64,000 nucleotides of DNA from Dermanyssus gallinae (taxonomy: Eukaryota > Arthropoda > Arachnida > Mesostigmata > Dermanyssidae). Below are positions 22,850-33,714 of the stretch, piece by piece (positions within the stretch are counted from its first letter, which is position 1; each line of letters starts with the position of its first letter). Where the stretch lies: NCBI GenBank assembly GCA_003439945.1, contig QVRM01004803.1, forward strand, positions 124,001-188,000. The letters are read 5' to 3'. The notes under the pieces are model-generated. The model was not told where the DNA came from, did no database searches, and saw nothing but the letters and a program-made list of their open reading frames with translations. Made by a program: the position numbers and the translations under genes.

Positions 22850-23230
22850 GAAGGGAGCCCGGAGGCCTGAACAAGCCCGTTAGTTTAGCAAAGTATTTAG
22901 CCGTCGCCGCCGCTGCCGAGATACGCGACGTAGATACACTCGGGAAGCATAAGGGTTCGCCGGGGCGCAGCGCGGAGAAAGCCGCGCCAGCATCTCCTCT
23001 TATTCCCTCTGTGCAGGATGGATTTTTTGCCCCAATGCCCCTCTGGTCCACAGCACGGAATAGGGAAAAAGGTAGAGACAATACAAAGAAAAGTGATACG
23101 ACTTGCATTGGGTTGCCGGCAGCAGCTGTGCTTCGCCGGGCAGACGCTTAAAGCCAGCAGTGGTGCCGCCCTAGTGGAAGCCACAAGAGAAACTACAGGT
23201 TGGCACTTGGCTCACGGCGGTCGCAAGGTA
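22850..23230 (+). pseudogene. Possible LINE thumb fragment
   Basis: The frame 23018-23230 contains KKVETIQRKVIRLALGCRQ, resembling the LINE thumb pattern (x-E-x-VQRKxLRxxxG). Nothing else diagnostic is visible, so the call is weak. Confidence 0.3.
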
Positions 23231-24480
23231 TGAGAGCGCTTCTGCGTTGCTCAACGCGACAATTGCTGGTGCCAAAACGCGCAGAACACATCACAGGACC
23301 ACTCAGAAGATCCCATATCACGGAGATCACGATGACAGCAAAGTCTAGTAGACTAAACTGTGTTGCGGAGCGGACATCCGCTCACGGCAACAATTAGCAC
23401 GAGATATAGGAAATATGTATGCTAAACAAATACAACTAGATACAATATCTAAGTGTAGTGCGCGAAAACCTGGCAAGGCGTGTATGTATGTATATCATCT
23501 GGCGCATGACAAAACTCCAATGCGGAGATTCGGGCACTAGCGCTTAACGATCTACCGCAGCCACACAAGACAAGTGAGCCGAATAGATGAAATATAAACA
23601 AAGAAAACAAGCTGTATCTAGTGATTAGGCAGAATATAATGGATTTCGATAATTAAATCAGTAGCCATTGCGACTCGCTTCAGACAAGATGAATCGGCAA
23701 AGAACCCGAGATGGACAGAGCCGCCGTGCGGAATATATTTCTTATAGCATTAATATATACATAATATACCGTCCTAAAGTGTCTGCGCTGAATCATCGAA
23801 TTTTTGTGAATACACATACACAGATACCCGTATTAATCAATTAGTCTACAGACGGTATCCATAGAGAGCAAATCATGTATTGCAAATAAGAATAAATCAT
23901 TATGGAGTCAGTTAGCCAGCATTGCGCACAATACGAACGTTTCAATACTGCTGATTAAAATATGCTCATGTAGGACGTATTCAAATAAACCAAACGTCAA
24001 CGACGTAATCAAATTTTCTCTCTGTGGCTATATGAATGGGCGCACTAGCTGAACCTAGCCCAAGTAACCTTGAATGGGCTGACAGAGAGTTCCTTTTAAA
24101 CGACACCACGGTTTACCTCTATAATTAAAGATTTTTGCCTCCTTTTGTTGTTTTCCCAAAACTGTGTTTAATACGATGCTGCCTGTAAGTATATGTGCCC
24201 ATAAATGCTATAATATAAGAGTGCTCCATCTAAATGGGCGCGTACTTTATCGTCTCTTTGTATGTATTTTGTCTTGTTATATGTTGTCATGTATTTGACA
24301 TTTTTTGCGTTTTTTTTTAAATTCGGGATTTAAAGTGCATTTAAACCCGTGTAAAAGGTGCTCTATCTAGATTTATAGATGTTTCCTAATAATGGCAGTG
24401 AGCGAGTTTGTGCTAGTATGCCGAGTTTTATTAGACTTTCGCTCACTTGTATACTGTGCATAATAGCCAATTCCAATTAG
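23231..24480. other. No gene recognised
   Basis: AT-rich sequence with no recognisable motif. Confidence 0.5.
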
Positions 24481-24785
24481 ATTTATTTCACTCAGATTGA
24501 GTATAATATACAGTTCACGATGTTTCTTCATAATACTCTATCTTCTTCACGCTTTCGGCGAGAGAAATCGTGTAACGATGTTTTGTTCAGCGCTGTGCAT
24601 CCCACTGCATGGTACTTGGCACACCTCTTCAGGCAGAACCGGCAGGTGCACAACTCGTACTCCTCGTGAAAGGCTGCGTTTGAACATACCAGGTAGTGAT
24701 AACCATGCACTATGTACCTGGTGTATACGTGGCGACTGTCACATGCAGGACCAGACCAAAGGTGCACGGCATATAGCCTGTGCAT
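24481..24785 (-). pseudogene. 3' end of a LINE with Cys/His-rich C-terminal domain, copy 1
   Basis: The minus-strand frame 24785-24528 reads ACDSRHVYTRYIVHGYHYL, then CSNAAFHEEYELCTC, then FCLKRCAKYHAVGC. Closely related protein is encoded at about 28600-28460, 38020-37865 and 58330-58140. The spacing of HG(Y/F)H, CxC and YHAxxC recalls the C-terminal TGHG plus zinc-knuckle region of I/R1-type LINEs, but the fit is not exact. About 45 bases after the frame the minus strand ends GAGTGAAATAAAT (24493-24481). This motif, containing AATAAA, is also at 28313-28301, so it likely marks the element 3' end. Confidence 0.6.
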
Positions 24786-24789
24786 AATA

Positions 24790-24945
24790 GCCTAGCCGAT
24801 TAAAATCGGGGCTATTCGACGGCCATACGTCCTTGTCCCAAAGCATGTATATGTGCTCAGATAGCCACTTCTGTACGAAACGGCTCATATGAGCGGAAGC
24901 GCAATCTTGCTGAAGCACTCCATGTATCCACGATTTCACGACAGT
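24790..24945 (-). pseudogene. Tc1/mariner-superfamily transposase fragment
   Basis: The frame from 24939 reads GVLQQDCASAHMSRFVQKWL then SEHIYMLWDKDVWPSNSPDF. This matches the DDE/D transposase pattern QQDxAPAHxxxxVQxWL...WPxxSPDLNPLDY. NRLGYY replaces NPLDY, so the last catalytic Asp is lost. A similar fragment, opposite strand, is at about 38335-38430. No termini recognised. Confidence 0.6.
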
Positions 24946-26440
24946 TTAAAAAACACATATTTTATTATGGCTTTGCCAATCTAAAGAAATGATGGCGGCA
25001 TGGCGTCTTCTTCACTAGACATCACATTCAGAACTTGAACACTGGACGGGAATTTGCATTTCCCATAATGGAGACATTTGCTGGATCGTGGACGACAAAC
25101 CAGCCGTCGTCAACCCACACCTTTTTTGTACAATGATTATCTATGCATATGCATTGCCAATTGTAGTTATATCATAATATATATGCAGGTGCTTCAATTT
25201 AAATTGAAACACAGTTATGTCGATGCTTCTAATCGGAAGTCCACGTTTACTTGGAGCAAGTTCACAACCCATAATAACTGCCAAATTTAGGTATAAGTAG
25301 AAGTACAATGAGACGCTTATATATACCAAATAAATCTTCTGTCTTATAGTGCGACATTATTTGATCATATGAGCTTAACAATGAAAAATACGATCATATA
25401 TTGGGTTGCGTTTGCTCATCCAAACATAACATAAAGTAAAGAAGTAACACATCCGCCCTCTGATATGCTGCTCAAAGCAAACATATATTTACATACGGTA
25501 TTGTCCAGCTGATTGGACACTGTTAACAACTCAGGAATGTTTTAAACCATGAAAGTATTCAAGTGTGAATCCTTAATTGATGTATCCCTGTATGTAAACA
25601 AGAGAGCGGCATTCAGTTATAAGTACTCGTTGAGTTAAAGTTAACGCCGCAAAACGCGCTTGGCACTTACTAGCACTGTCTAGCTGTCTTGTTAAATCGA
25701 TTAATTAGGTGCAGGTGGACCGATATTATGTTGAGTAGACCATTGATGGCCGAGACCACATTCAAAGCCGCCTGCCTTTCGAAGGACAGCATTGTAGCAC
25801 CGGGAAACGTGAGGGCAATGCTCATTTAAAAAACGTCAGAAAAGAACTCGCCACAGAGGTTCCTGCAAACACTCTGCAAGACTCTTGAGAGAGGCCACAA
25901 CAACGCCAATCCGTAACCATGATACATATTCTAAGAGTTTATTGGGACTGCAAGCCCGTTGTAGTTAGGTAGACATGACAAGCAAGAGACAACGACGGCT
26001 CTAGCCAGGAGATCCATTGTCCCACGGAACACGCAAACCAAGATGACTTAAGTAAGAATCCTGGCGAAGAAAACCTTGGCAAGGAGATGCAAAGAAAAAT
26101 CCGTTTTTTAGCTAGATTGCCTAAACATGGGGTGAAAATTAGCCCGTCAGGGCTACTCCTGCCGGTGACATTTTCCTTAAGAGTTTCAATAGCACCAACA
26201 GATAATACCGGACATTGTAATGAGGAAAGAAATCTCCCATTATTTTATTCAGGTCATCTGAGGATACATGGAGGATCGAAGTGTTTTTAACGGTGAAGTA
26301 GAATTACCTATGGCAGCAGGAGCTTCGCAGGACTCGAGCCTGGTGCCCGCTTTAGAACCTGGTGTATTACGACGTCTCCGCTAAGAATAATTTTTACAAA
26401 CGGTAAAGATGATCTGTTGGACAAGAGCCAAACGGGGCTT
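24946..26440. other. No gene recognised
   Basis: No coding, RNA or repeat signature recognised. Confidence 0.5.
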
Positions 26441-26446
26441 AGCCAC

Positions 26447-26447
<1 letters not shown>

Positions 26448-26482
<35 letters not shown>
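26448..26482. repeat. (TA)n microsatellite
   Basis: A pure TA tract of about 35 bases. Confidence 0.95.
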
Positions 26483-26484
<2 letters not shown>

Positions 26485-26654
26485 CGGCCAATGCAATCGC
26501 ATGAATATTGCTAAACACTCACGGACTCTATTTTCTTTGGAGCACCGGGGCAGAGATTTCGGCCCCTCAACCCAGACGCCAAAAAGTGAATGGAGCGGCC
26601 AGGGAAACAAATGAACCATTACCTCACGCAGATTCTAACAGGATATGGGGATTC

Positions 26655-27090
26655 AATTTTTGAATTGGAAAAGCTCCCTTGGCGAGCTGTGCTTACTGCC
26701 AGGGAGGAGCCGAGGATGACTCGACTCACACTGTTATAAAGCACCAGAAACAGGTTAGAGCCACATCAATCATAAAACTCGGAAACAATTCAACTAGTGG
26801 GGTAGGTGGAAAATGAGTAAATACCTCTCCTCGGAACCCTCAAGAAGTTTGTAGACTACATATGCAACACGATATTTGCTAAGAACAGCTTTTGCTACAA
26901 AAGCACCGAAGCACAAAAGAGCTTTGGGCAGGTGCACCTTTAGGAAAGCTAGATTCCTGCTTGATACACGAGCAGATAACGTGACATTGAATGATACGGG
27001 TTCACAGGTTTTGGGACAAAGTGCGCCCATCGTTAGAGCAACCCATGAGTTACCCCAGTCAAGCGATTCGAGTGCCACTCACGATTTCTC
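26655..27090 (+). pseudogene. R1/I-like LINE C-terminal fragment with zinc knuckle
   Basis: The plus strand at about 26670-26740 reads KAPLASCAYCQGGAEDDSTH then TVIKHQ, the C-x2-C...EDD..HT knuckle of R1/I-type ORF2 with the final Cys lost. Bases 26800-27060 are similar to the minus strand of 63520-63270 (shared AGTTTGTAGACTACATATGC and a downstream V(T/S)LND coding motif), so both derive from one repeat family. Confidence 0.5.
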
Positions 27091-27695
27091 CTGATGACCC
27101 GCAGTTTGAAAATGTCGTCAAAAAATTCGATAGAAAGTGCTGATATGTTATGTTAAGTCTATGATCTATTGTATGTGTGCGTAGGTTAGAAGCGCAATAC
27201 AATATTTAGAAAAGACTGATGAAGAGACGGACGTAATAAGAGTTCGTAAGTGCCGACACAAATCCAAGTTTACGGAAGCGCAAAGTTTTCGATCTCCTAA
27301 GATATTTTTTAGTTAACCAAAGTGATGCTGTTTAGACATGTTAAGAAGAAATTTGTAGCAATCGCGTAGCATTCGCATTTTCGCGTAGCATCCGCAGAGT
27401 TTTCATTAGTATTCCTAAAAAGGACGAGTCAATCAGCCACGTCTAAATTAGTCAATTTTTCGATGGAGGTGCTCTATGCAAGGTAAAATGTCTAAAACGT
27501 CTAAGGTGATTTTTAAAAAAGTGCAAGCGCATTCATTGTAGACTTCTTGTGGTTTAGTTCGTTTATTTAGGACCTTACTTTTTGGGCGAGAGGGAAACAT
27601 GCTTTTGGGCGCGTCTGGGCGGGTAGTATGGGATTTAATGCCCTTTATAAAACCTCTCACATGAAAACCAGCGACATCAGTCAGCACGTAACTGA
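27091..27695. other. No gene recognised
   Basis: Short frames only; no motif recognised. Confidence 0.5.
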
Positions 27696-27699
27696 TATT

Positions 27700-28010
27700 C
27701 GGTCAAAGCTAGAACTCGCTGAGCGAGTACGGATGTAATTCTTCATTTTCTTTGCCGAAGAGAAACCCCGGCTGATTTCCTTGAACTTGTAATCTTCACA
27801 GATGACGTTTCGTTTTCAAAAACGGGCATCTCTATTGCACACATTTCTCATTGGTAAGTCAATATATTTGAAGATGGTCAGATTAGCCTGTGTTATCAAA
27901 TGAAAACGTGCACGGCATACAGACACATATTTCGTTACAATACCGCCAAATATGGAATCGGCATCATCTCCTAGTGCCTCCTCGCCTCTGCTAACATGGA
28001 ATTAAATAGA
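27700..28010 (+). pseudogene. Tc1/mariner-superfamily transposase fragment (first catalytic Asp region)
   Basis: About 27773-27852 encodes PADFLELVIFTDDVSFSK then TGISIAHISHW. It matches the DPxFLxxILFTDExxFxxxGxxNxHNxHxW block around the first catalytic Asp of a common arthropod DDE transposase group. A stop follows directly, and the remaining motifs are not recognisable. An upstream frame reading ELAERVRM fits the preceding helix. It is a dead relic. Confidence 0.5.
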
Positions 28011-28299
28011 AATTCGATATTGGGGGTAGAAAAACGACTTACGGTGATTATGGCACAATTCAAGTCGCAAGCACAGATTGCATAACGTTATCTCCAACCA
28101 GCCACATGAATTAAAACAAATTTAATAATTTAACTGTCACTTCTGAACAAGACATTTTCGCCCCCACTTCAATAATATATTGCATACTTTTACAGAACCT
28201 TGGACTTAAGATTCTAATCAAACTGGGATTGTACACATCATCAGGGTTATTTAGAAGGTCTTATCGGAATTGAAGTGAAACAACATATGCATATCGTCA

Positions 28300-29300
28300 C
28301 ATTTATTTCACTCATTTTGATATGCATATAACGTTGAGACTTATGCAGTTGTCAGCTGCGTTCGGCATATTATTTGAGAGAGGAGAGGCAGTGCAATGAT
28401 CTCTTTTCAATGGGCAGGCAGAAGTATGATACTTCGTACACGCCAGAGAACACAGTCGACAGACACACTTCCTGTATCCTCGTAGAAGTTTGTATTCGAA
28501 CAGATCAGGTGATGATAGCCATGAACTATGTATCTGGTATAGATGTGGCGATTGTCACATGCAAAACCACACCAGAAATGAGAGGCACTGAAAATATTCA
28601 GGTCTTCAACCTCTTGTCAAACTTGTTTAACTTTATTTTCCTATTCCGAGATAAAGCCTTCAAATGGTACTAGACGCGGCGTCTTAAAACTTAATCCAAA
28701 TCTATCAACGACCGGTGTACAATCTGACATTAGATACACAGAGCGGCTCCTTACGTGCATTAGAAAATAAAGTGCTCGCTTCATGTGCATTGTGAAACAC
28801 CTTTTAAGCAAACGACAGTTTGCCCGAGTGAGGTGTCCCTATTTTCTGTCGAGACCATACATCAGCCTTGAAACAGTCTTTTGGTGGAAGAGTACCACTG
28901 CCATCGGGGCGGGCAGTTGCGGGACGTTACTTATTTCTTCAAAAAATATATTAAAGCTGTTCCCTCTGTATCGGCGATGTGCGCGGATCGCCTCAGTGTA
29001 ATGAAGCCGAAACCACAAACACGGAACGAGCAGGGGAATTCCACGGATTGGCCGCCGCGGCAGCTAATTGATCCCTTTTCTAAATTTCACAGTCTTGGTC
29101 CCTTATGGCGTTTATTTTCAGCCCCGCTAGGACAAGGAACACCTTCGGAGCAGTAATGCATCACAATTATGACTTTCTGGACTTCCTGTCGAATATAGTC
29201 GATAAAATTGGCAAGCAGGAGAATGGAGGAGAAACAGCTCAGCGGGTTCCCTTGCGGGATTCCCACATTTTGCATTACCGCCGTCTCCAAGCCTCCCCAA
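28300..29300 (-). pseudogene. LINE with RT fragment and Cys/His-rich C-terminal domain, copy 2
   Basis: The minus-strand frame 29290-29087 reads VGIPQGNPLSCFSSILLLAN then FIDYIRQEV, the RT G[IV]PQG...LS..LF motif; the expected YADD is corrupted to HYCSEG. About 28630-28460 on the same strand reads ACDNRHIYTRYIVHGYHHL then ICSNTNFYED, closely matching the domain at 24.6 kb. Bases 28700-28870 align with 38100-38290. The strand closes with GAGTGAAATAAAT at 28313-28301. RT, spacer, Cys/His domain and 3' end in one orientation suggest a single LINE. It is much decayed. Confidence 0.6.
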
Positions 29301-31190
29301 TCCTACTTAGACAAAATAGCGATCTAAGCCCAAAGTTATGTTTTTTTAAATGTTGTTACATCAACGTTTTACCTAACGGCCTCGAGCATAACCTTGTACA
29401 AGCAGCGTTGCTGTAAACGATCAAAAACTCCGTTATCTACCTGCCCTTCTTACACCTGGCAGGACACTAGAATTGGTGGCAACCCTGCCCTCTCCTCTCG
29501 CCAGGAGATTCTAGTTGACCACGATTCCATCCCACAGTTACGGGGGAGGAAATACTGAACGCTGCCAAGTGTGTCACCCCGACAGAGCCTTAGGCCCATG
29601 ACTTCCTTCTCGTTCCTCAAAATATCTCGAATTCTCCCCTAAACAGGTGGTGTATCTGAGAGGCGGAGGTGCATTCTAGTCTCAATATCAAATTTCATGG
29701 CACTATGTACCTGTTCAGTCTGAGGCGACATAGCTCGCCGGACAGAGCGTAATTGTCGTTCCTGCACTCCGCCGAACGCATTGTAGCACTCTGGGCCTAC
29801 CGTGCCTATAAAAGAATTATCCCGGACGCCCTACTCGTGCTGACACGACAGCTGCCCTAGGATCTTCTGAAACGAATCCAGTAGTGTTGTCGAAGTATTG
29901 CCCAACACAGTACCTAATCGTGGAGAAAGGGCAGACTGACCCTTTTCGTGGGCGAGGATCCCACACTAAATGCAGTTGGTTGTCAAACCGTTGTTTTTGC
30001 AAATCTCTTGTATAAAAAGAATGACACAATTCTGCTACGGATGCCTTTAGCCTGAATAGAAGGAATAAAATATATAGAATAAATAGCTGAACCTATGCGT
30101 GGGGCAATTTTTTCGTTCACCATCAACAAAATACGTTACCTTGTTGTGTCGATCAAAGATATAGAGAACAGGCGGTATGTCTACAGACGCAGGCTTTTGC
30201 GCCAAAAGAACGAAACAAGAACACGAAATGCAATTTGTTTGAATTAATTTGTTTTAGGACAGACTACCATAATAGCGGCTCCTGCGTATATTTACGCTTT
30301 CTTTCACTAGGATTATCTACGAATCAGAGGTACCCAGGAGATACCAGATAGACTTAATTTAAGTTAAGATACTTTATACTTCCCTGAAATCCGCTAAGGA
30401 TTTCACAGGTACTTAAAAGGTGCTCGTGCCTAACAAGTAATAACTTTTAGGAAGTTTGTTCTATTTTATATCGTGTTAGATCCATAATATTTGACTACAC
30501 ACTACAGGCACTATATGTGTTGCATTTTTAACTAAATCTGATACATAAATAAAAATGGTGATGCTCAACCTTAATCCACACGAGTAATAATAATACAATA
30601 ACCATCGTCTTTTGCTGCTTCTCGGCGCCTCTAAAAGGCTTACACTTAAAAATAAAAATAAGTTTCCCTAGTGTAAAAATTGTGTTACGTTGGAACACGT
30701 GTTAGTTTAATCTTCATGCAAGTCGTTGTACCGAATAGCCTTTCATTGTTATCATGGCTCTTTTCAGGCGCATCCTTTCTAAGTCAGTTGTTGCTTAGGA
30801 TTTTCTTCTATAAATCTTTCGATCTATAATCACCTCGTGATTGGCATTTATCCGATGAAGCCAATGCGCTATTTAACAACGTTTTTGAAGGCCTGCAAGA
30901 TGAGATGGAACCAGTCATGACAGGTCACCGACGGGTGTGTAGTCAGACTCATACAAGCCTCACATCCGTCATGGCTAACTTTAATTTTACAATAGCAGCT
31001 GGCATTGCATGTTTTCCCCGGGCTTTTAGTGCGAAGTTGTGATTAACTTACTTGTTAACTAAAGTGCTAATACCTACACTCACTAACTCATATCAGCTAT
31101 ACGACCCACCCTTCGCCCGAGAGATCGTAAAGAGTAACTAGCATTAGCGTCCTGCTTTCAGACACACATACAGGGCGCCTACATATGTAC
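29301..31190. other. No gene recognised
   Basis: A TATAAAA occurs near 29808 without further promoter context. No coding motif. Confidence 0.5.
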
Positions 31191-31336
31191 CTTCTTGCAT
31201 ACATATATACATTATTGCATACATATATACATTATTGTTTACATACATACATTCTTGCATACATACCTGTATATACATTCTTCCATACATATATACATTC
31301 TTGCATACATATATACATTCTTGCATACATATATAC
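31190..31336. repeat. 20-bp minisatellite
   Basis: About seven imperfect copies of TTGCATACATATATACATTC are present. Apparent Tyr/Ile/His-rich frames on both strands are repeat artefacts. Confidence 0.9.
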
Positions 31337-31945
31337 ACCTAGGAATATTACGTTTCGACCGTGCACTACATAGGTGGGCAAACCTCCATGTTGGTGCTAG
31401 GTGGCGGGTGAGTGCAACTGCGGAGACAAGGGTGGACACAGCAGGCGGGCGGGACACAAGTTACAGTAACGAACGTGGACGAACAGCATAAGTCAAGCTA
31501 GTCAAACTAACGACTTCAACTGCAAGCAGATCTTTCTCTGGAGGCAGGCCCGTGTTCCGTGGAGGACGCTGTCGTTCCTGTCATCGTTATCGTCCTTGTC
31601 CCTTCGAACTGGCCTTGGGACATACAAACTGCAGCAACGCAGGCTTCTGTTGGCTTCTGGCGTGCCACTGTTCCCCTGCGGGCTCTGCTGCTGTGCGGCT
31701 GCTGCTTCCCTTACTTGATCTAATAATAGAGTCGACTTCAACTTTCTTCTTTGTTCCGCCGCTGGGGCCGCAACCGGCGTTGGTTAACTCATTCGAGTGG
31801 GGCGCTGGGCGCCGACAGCAAGCTGCTTCATTGTTTCAACATGCAGCTCATAAACAAATCATCTGCATAATTACTCCTGACGTGATCAGGCGCAGTCGTT
31901 TGGTGTAGGAAAATATATGATTGGTTTTAATCTGCTGATGATGAT
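31337..31945. other. No gene recognised
   Basis: A 118-codon plus-strand frame (31552-31908) is Cys/Leu-rich but shows no known domain. Confidence 0.45.
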
Positions 31946-31946
31946 G

Positions 31947-32073
<127 letters not shown>

Positions 32074-32106
32074 AGACGCTCTTTTGCCTTCAAATATCAC
32101 GCTTAG

Positions 32107-32522
32107 TTGCTCAAATGCGAGCCCTTCAATGTTTGGTATCTAGATAACGGAACACTCGGATTCGGACACAGATATCGCAATAGCGGACATACGCCAAATG
32201 AAAGAATTTCAATAACAATAAGTGTATCTCTGTTTATGCTGTTTCGCATGCGGAAAGAAACAAGTGTCGGAAGTATGCACATATTGGAGACTCTATGGAC
32301 TTTCGACCTTTTGCCTTTGAGACCTTAGGGGGCCCAGGTAAAATTACTGAGGGAGTAATTACTAAGATATGCAAATGTCTCAGATTGGCTACGGGGGACC
32401 CACGCGCTGGTGATTTTTGTCGGCAAAGGCTATCATTGGATATACAACGTGGAAACGCCACGGCGGTGCTTGGCACCTTGTCCAGGTGGTCTACACCAGG
32501 CCTGGACCTAGGGCTGATGTAG
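32107..32522 (+). pseudogene. YLDD/RLE-type LINE, copy A (internally deleted)
   Basis: The frame near 32120-32160 reads FNVWYLDNGTLG, the RT palm YLDD block with the second Asp changed to Asn. Only about 130 bases later (32299-32522) the sequence encodes the extreme C-terminus: FAFETLGGPGKI, RAGDFCRQRLSLDIQRGN and AVLGTLSRW. In copies B and C these are separated by more than 1 kb of thumb, zinc knuckle and endonuclease. This copy therefore lost its middle. It is followed by a (TA)n array at 32590-32634 and preceded by the AAT/ATT array. Confidence 0.75.
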
Positions 32523-32589
32523 TTTGTCGTCACGTTCGCTAGGGGACAATTGTTAACCCCGTTACGAGTTAAATAAAACAAAGAAGTAA

Positions 32590-32634
<45 letters not shown>
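32590..32634. repeat. (TA)n microsatellite
   Basis: A pure TA tract of about 45 bases downstream of LINE copy A. Confidence 0.95.
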
Positions 32635-32637
<3 letters not shown>

Positions 32638-32764
32638 CGTACAGTTCTGCCCAGCAAAAAAAAAAAAAAAGTGTATCTCTTAAAACAAAAAAATTGATTC
32701 TCCCTAAGTTTTTCCCGCAGTCTACCTATCGGTAATAGTCCGGGACAAGATAACCAAACGGACA

Positions 32765-33631
32765 AGATAACCAACGAGGATACACGTTCTCTTCAAGAGG
32801 ACGCCCCCTAATAAGGTCTTTATTGTGTGGAGGAACGATGATGTGTCGGTTGAAGCTTCGTCACCGATTGTCTGCTTTAATTGCCAACGCACTGGCCACA
32901 CGGCAACTCGCTGCACTCGCGCTCGTGCATGTAGAAGATGTGGTGCGCACGACCACCTAGCCGCGTCATGTCGAAATCGAGCTCGTTGCGTAGACTGCAG
33001 TGGCCCCCACTCTAGAGGGGACTCGGGCTGTCCCGTTTTTGCAATAGCCCGCGAAAAAAGCAAGGTTTTGCTCGGCTCACGCATGCTTCAACATGCGCAG
33101 TTGTCGACGCCGGCGGCCGCCTTGGTCGTTGTCTCGGATCCTGCACCTACTCGGCCAGGCACATCTGCACCAAGCACCTACGCGGCGGCCGTACGTCGTC
33201 TGGTGATACCAGCCTCCCCGGATGAGGCTCCGGAGCCTTCGGCAGCGCGTGCTGAGGTCGTGCTCCCCCCTCTTCGGCCGCTCCCCGCTCCGCGAAAATC
33301 TACACTTCGTGCGAAGACTCCTCCACCTCCTGAAACAGGACCTTCCAAACAAGTCAAGGCCGCTTTTCGCCGCATTTCCAAGCGTCATCGCCGATTGGCT
33401 CGGAGTGAGCCGCTTCCGCGCGGCCGCGCCGTCACCCGTGTTCGGGCGCGCCCACCTAAGTCGACCGACGACTTTGATTTCGGGTCTTTGTCCAAGGCCG
33501 TGTCCATGCTCGCTCGCATCAACCCGAAACTAGGCGACACTCTTCGAGGCATTGTGAAGGCACTGCGTCCCCTGCTCGCTTTGGCCCCGTTGCTGCAAGG
33601 CCAGGTGTCTCCCGCACCAGCTCCCAAATGA
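32765..33631 (+). CDS. LINE ORF1 (Gag-like, three zinc knuckles), copy B, 5' incomplete
   Basis: The frame is open from about 32767 to 33631; the usable part after GTG at 32825 is 268 codons. It encodes CFNCQRTGHTATRC and CRRCGAHDHLAASC, two CX2CX4HX4C knuckles, then CVDCSGPHSRGDSGC, a third degenerate one. A Pro/Ala-rich segment and a basic Arg-rich tail follow. Such proteins bind element RNA and form the ribonucleoprotein. No upstream Met fits and the N-terminal half is missing, so I treat it as 5' truncated. ORF2 follows after about 85 bases. Confidence 0.75.
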
Positions 33632-33714
33632 TGAACCCTGAGCCCACTCAGTCCCCCGACGCAGCCCCCCATCCCCTCGTCTGTCCGTTTCAATAGCAGG
33701 TAACCCTCCCGTAA

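Noticed and set aside
29800..29830. TATAAAA sequence
   Set aside because: An isolated TATA with no initiator, coding or LTR context, expected by chance in AT-rich DNA.
31144..31491. Tyr/His-rich frames on both strands
   Set aside because: They reflect the 20-bp minisatellite.
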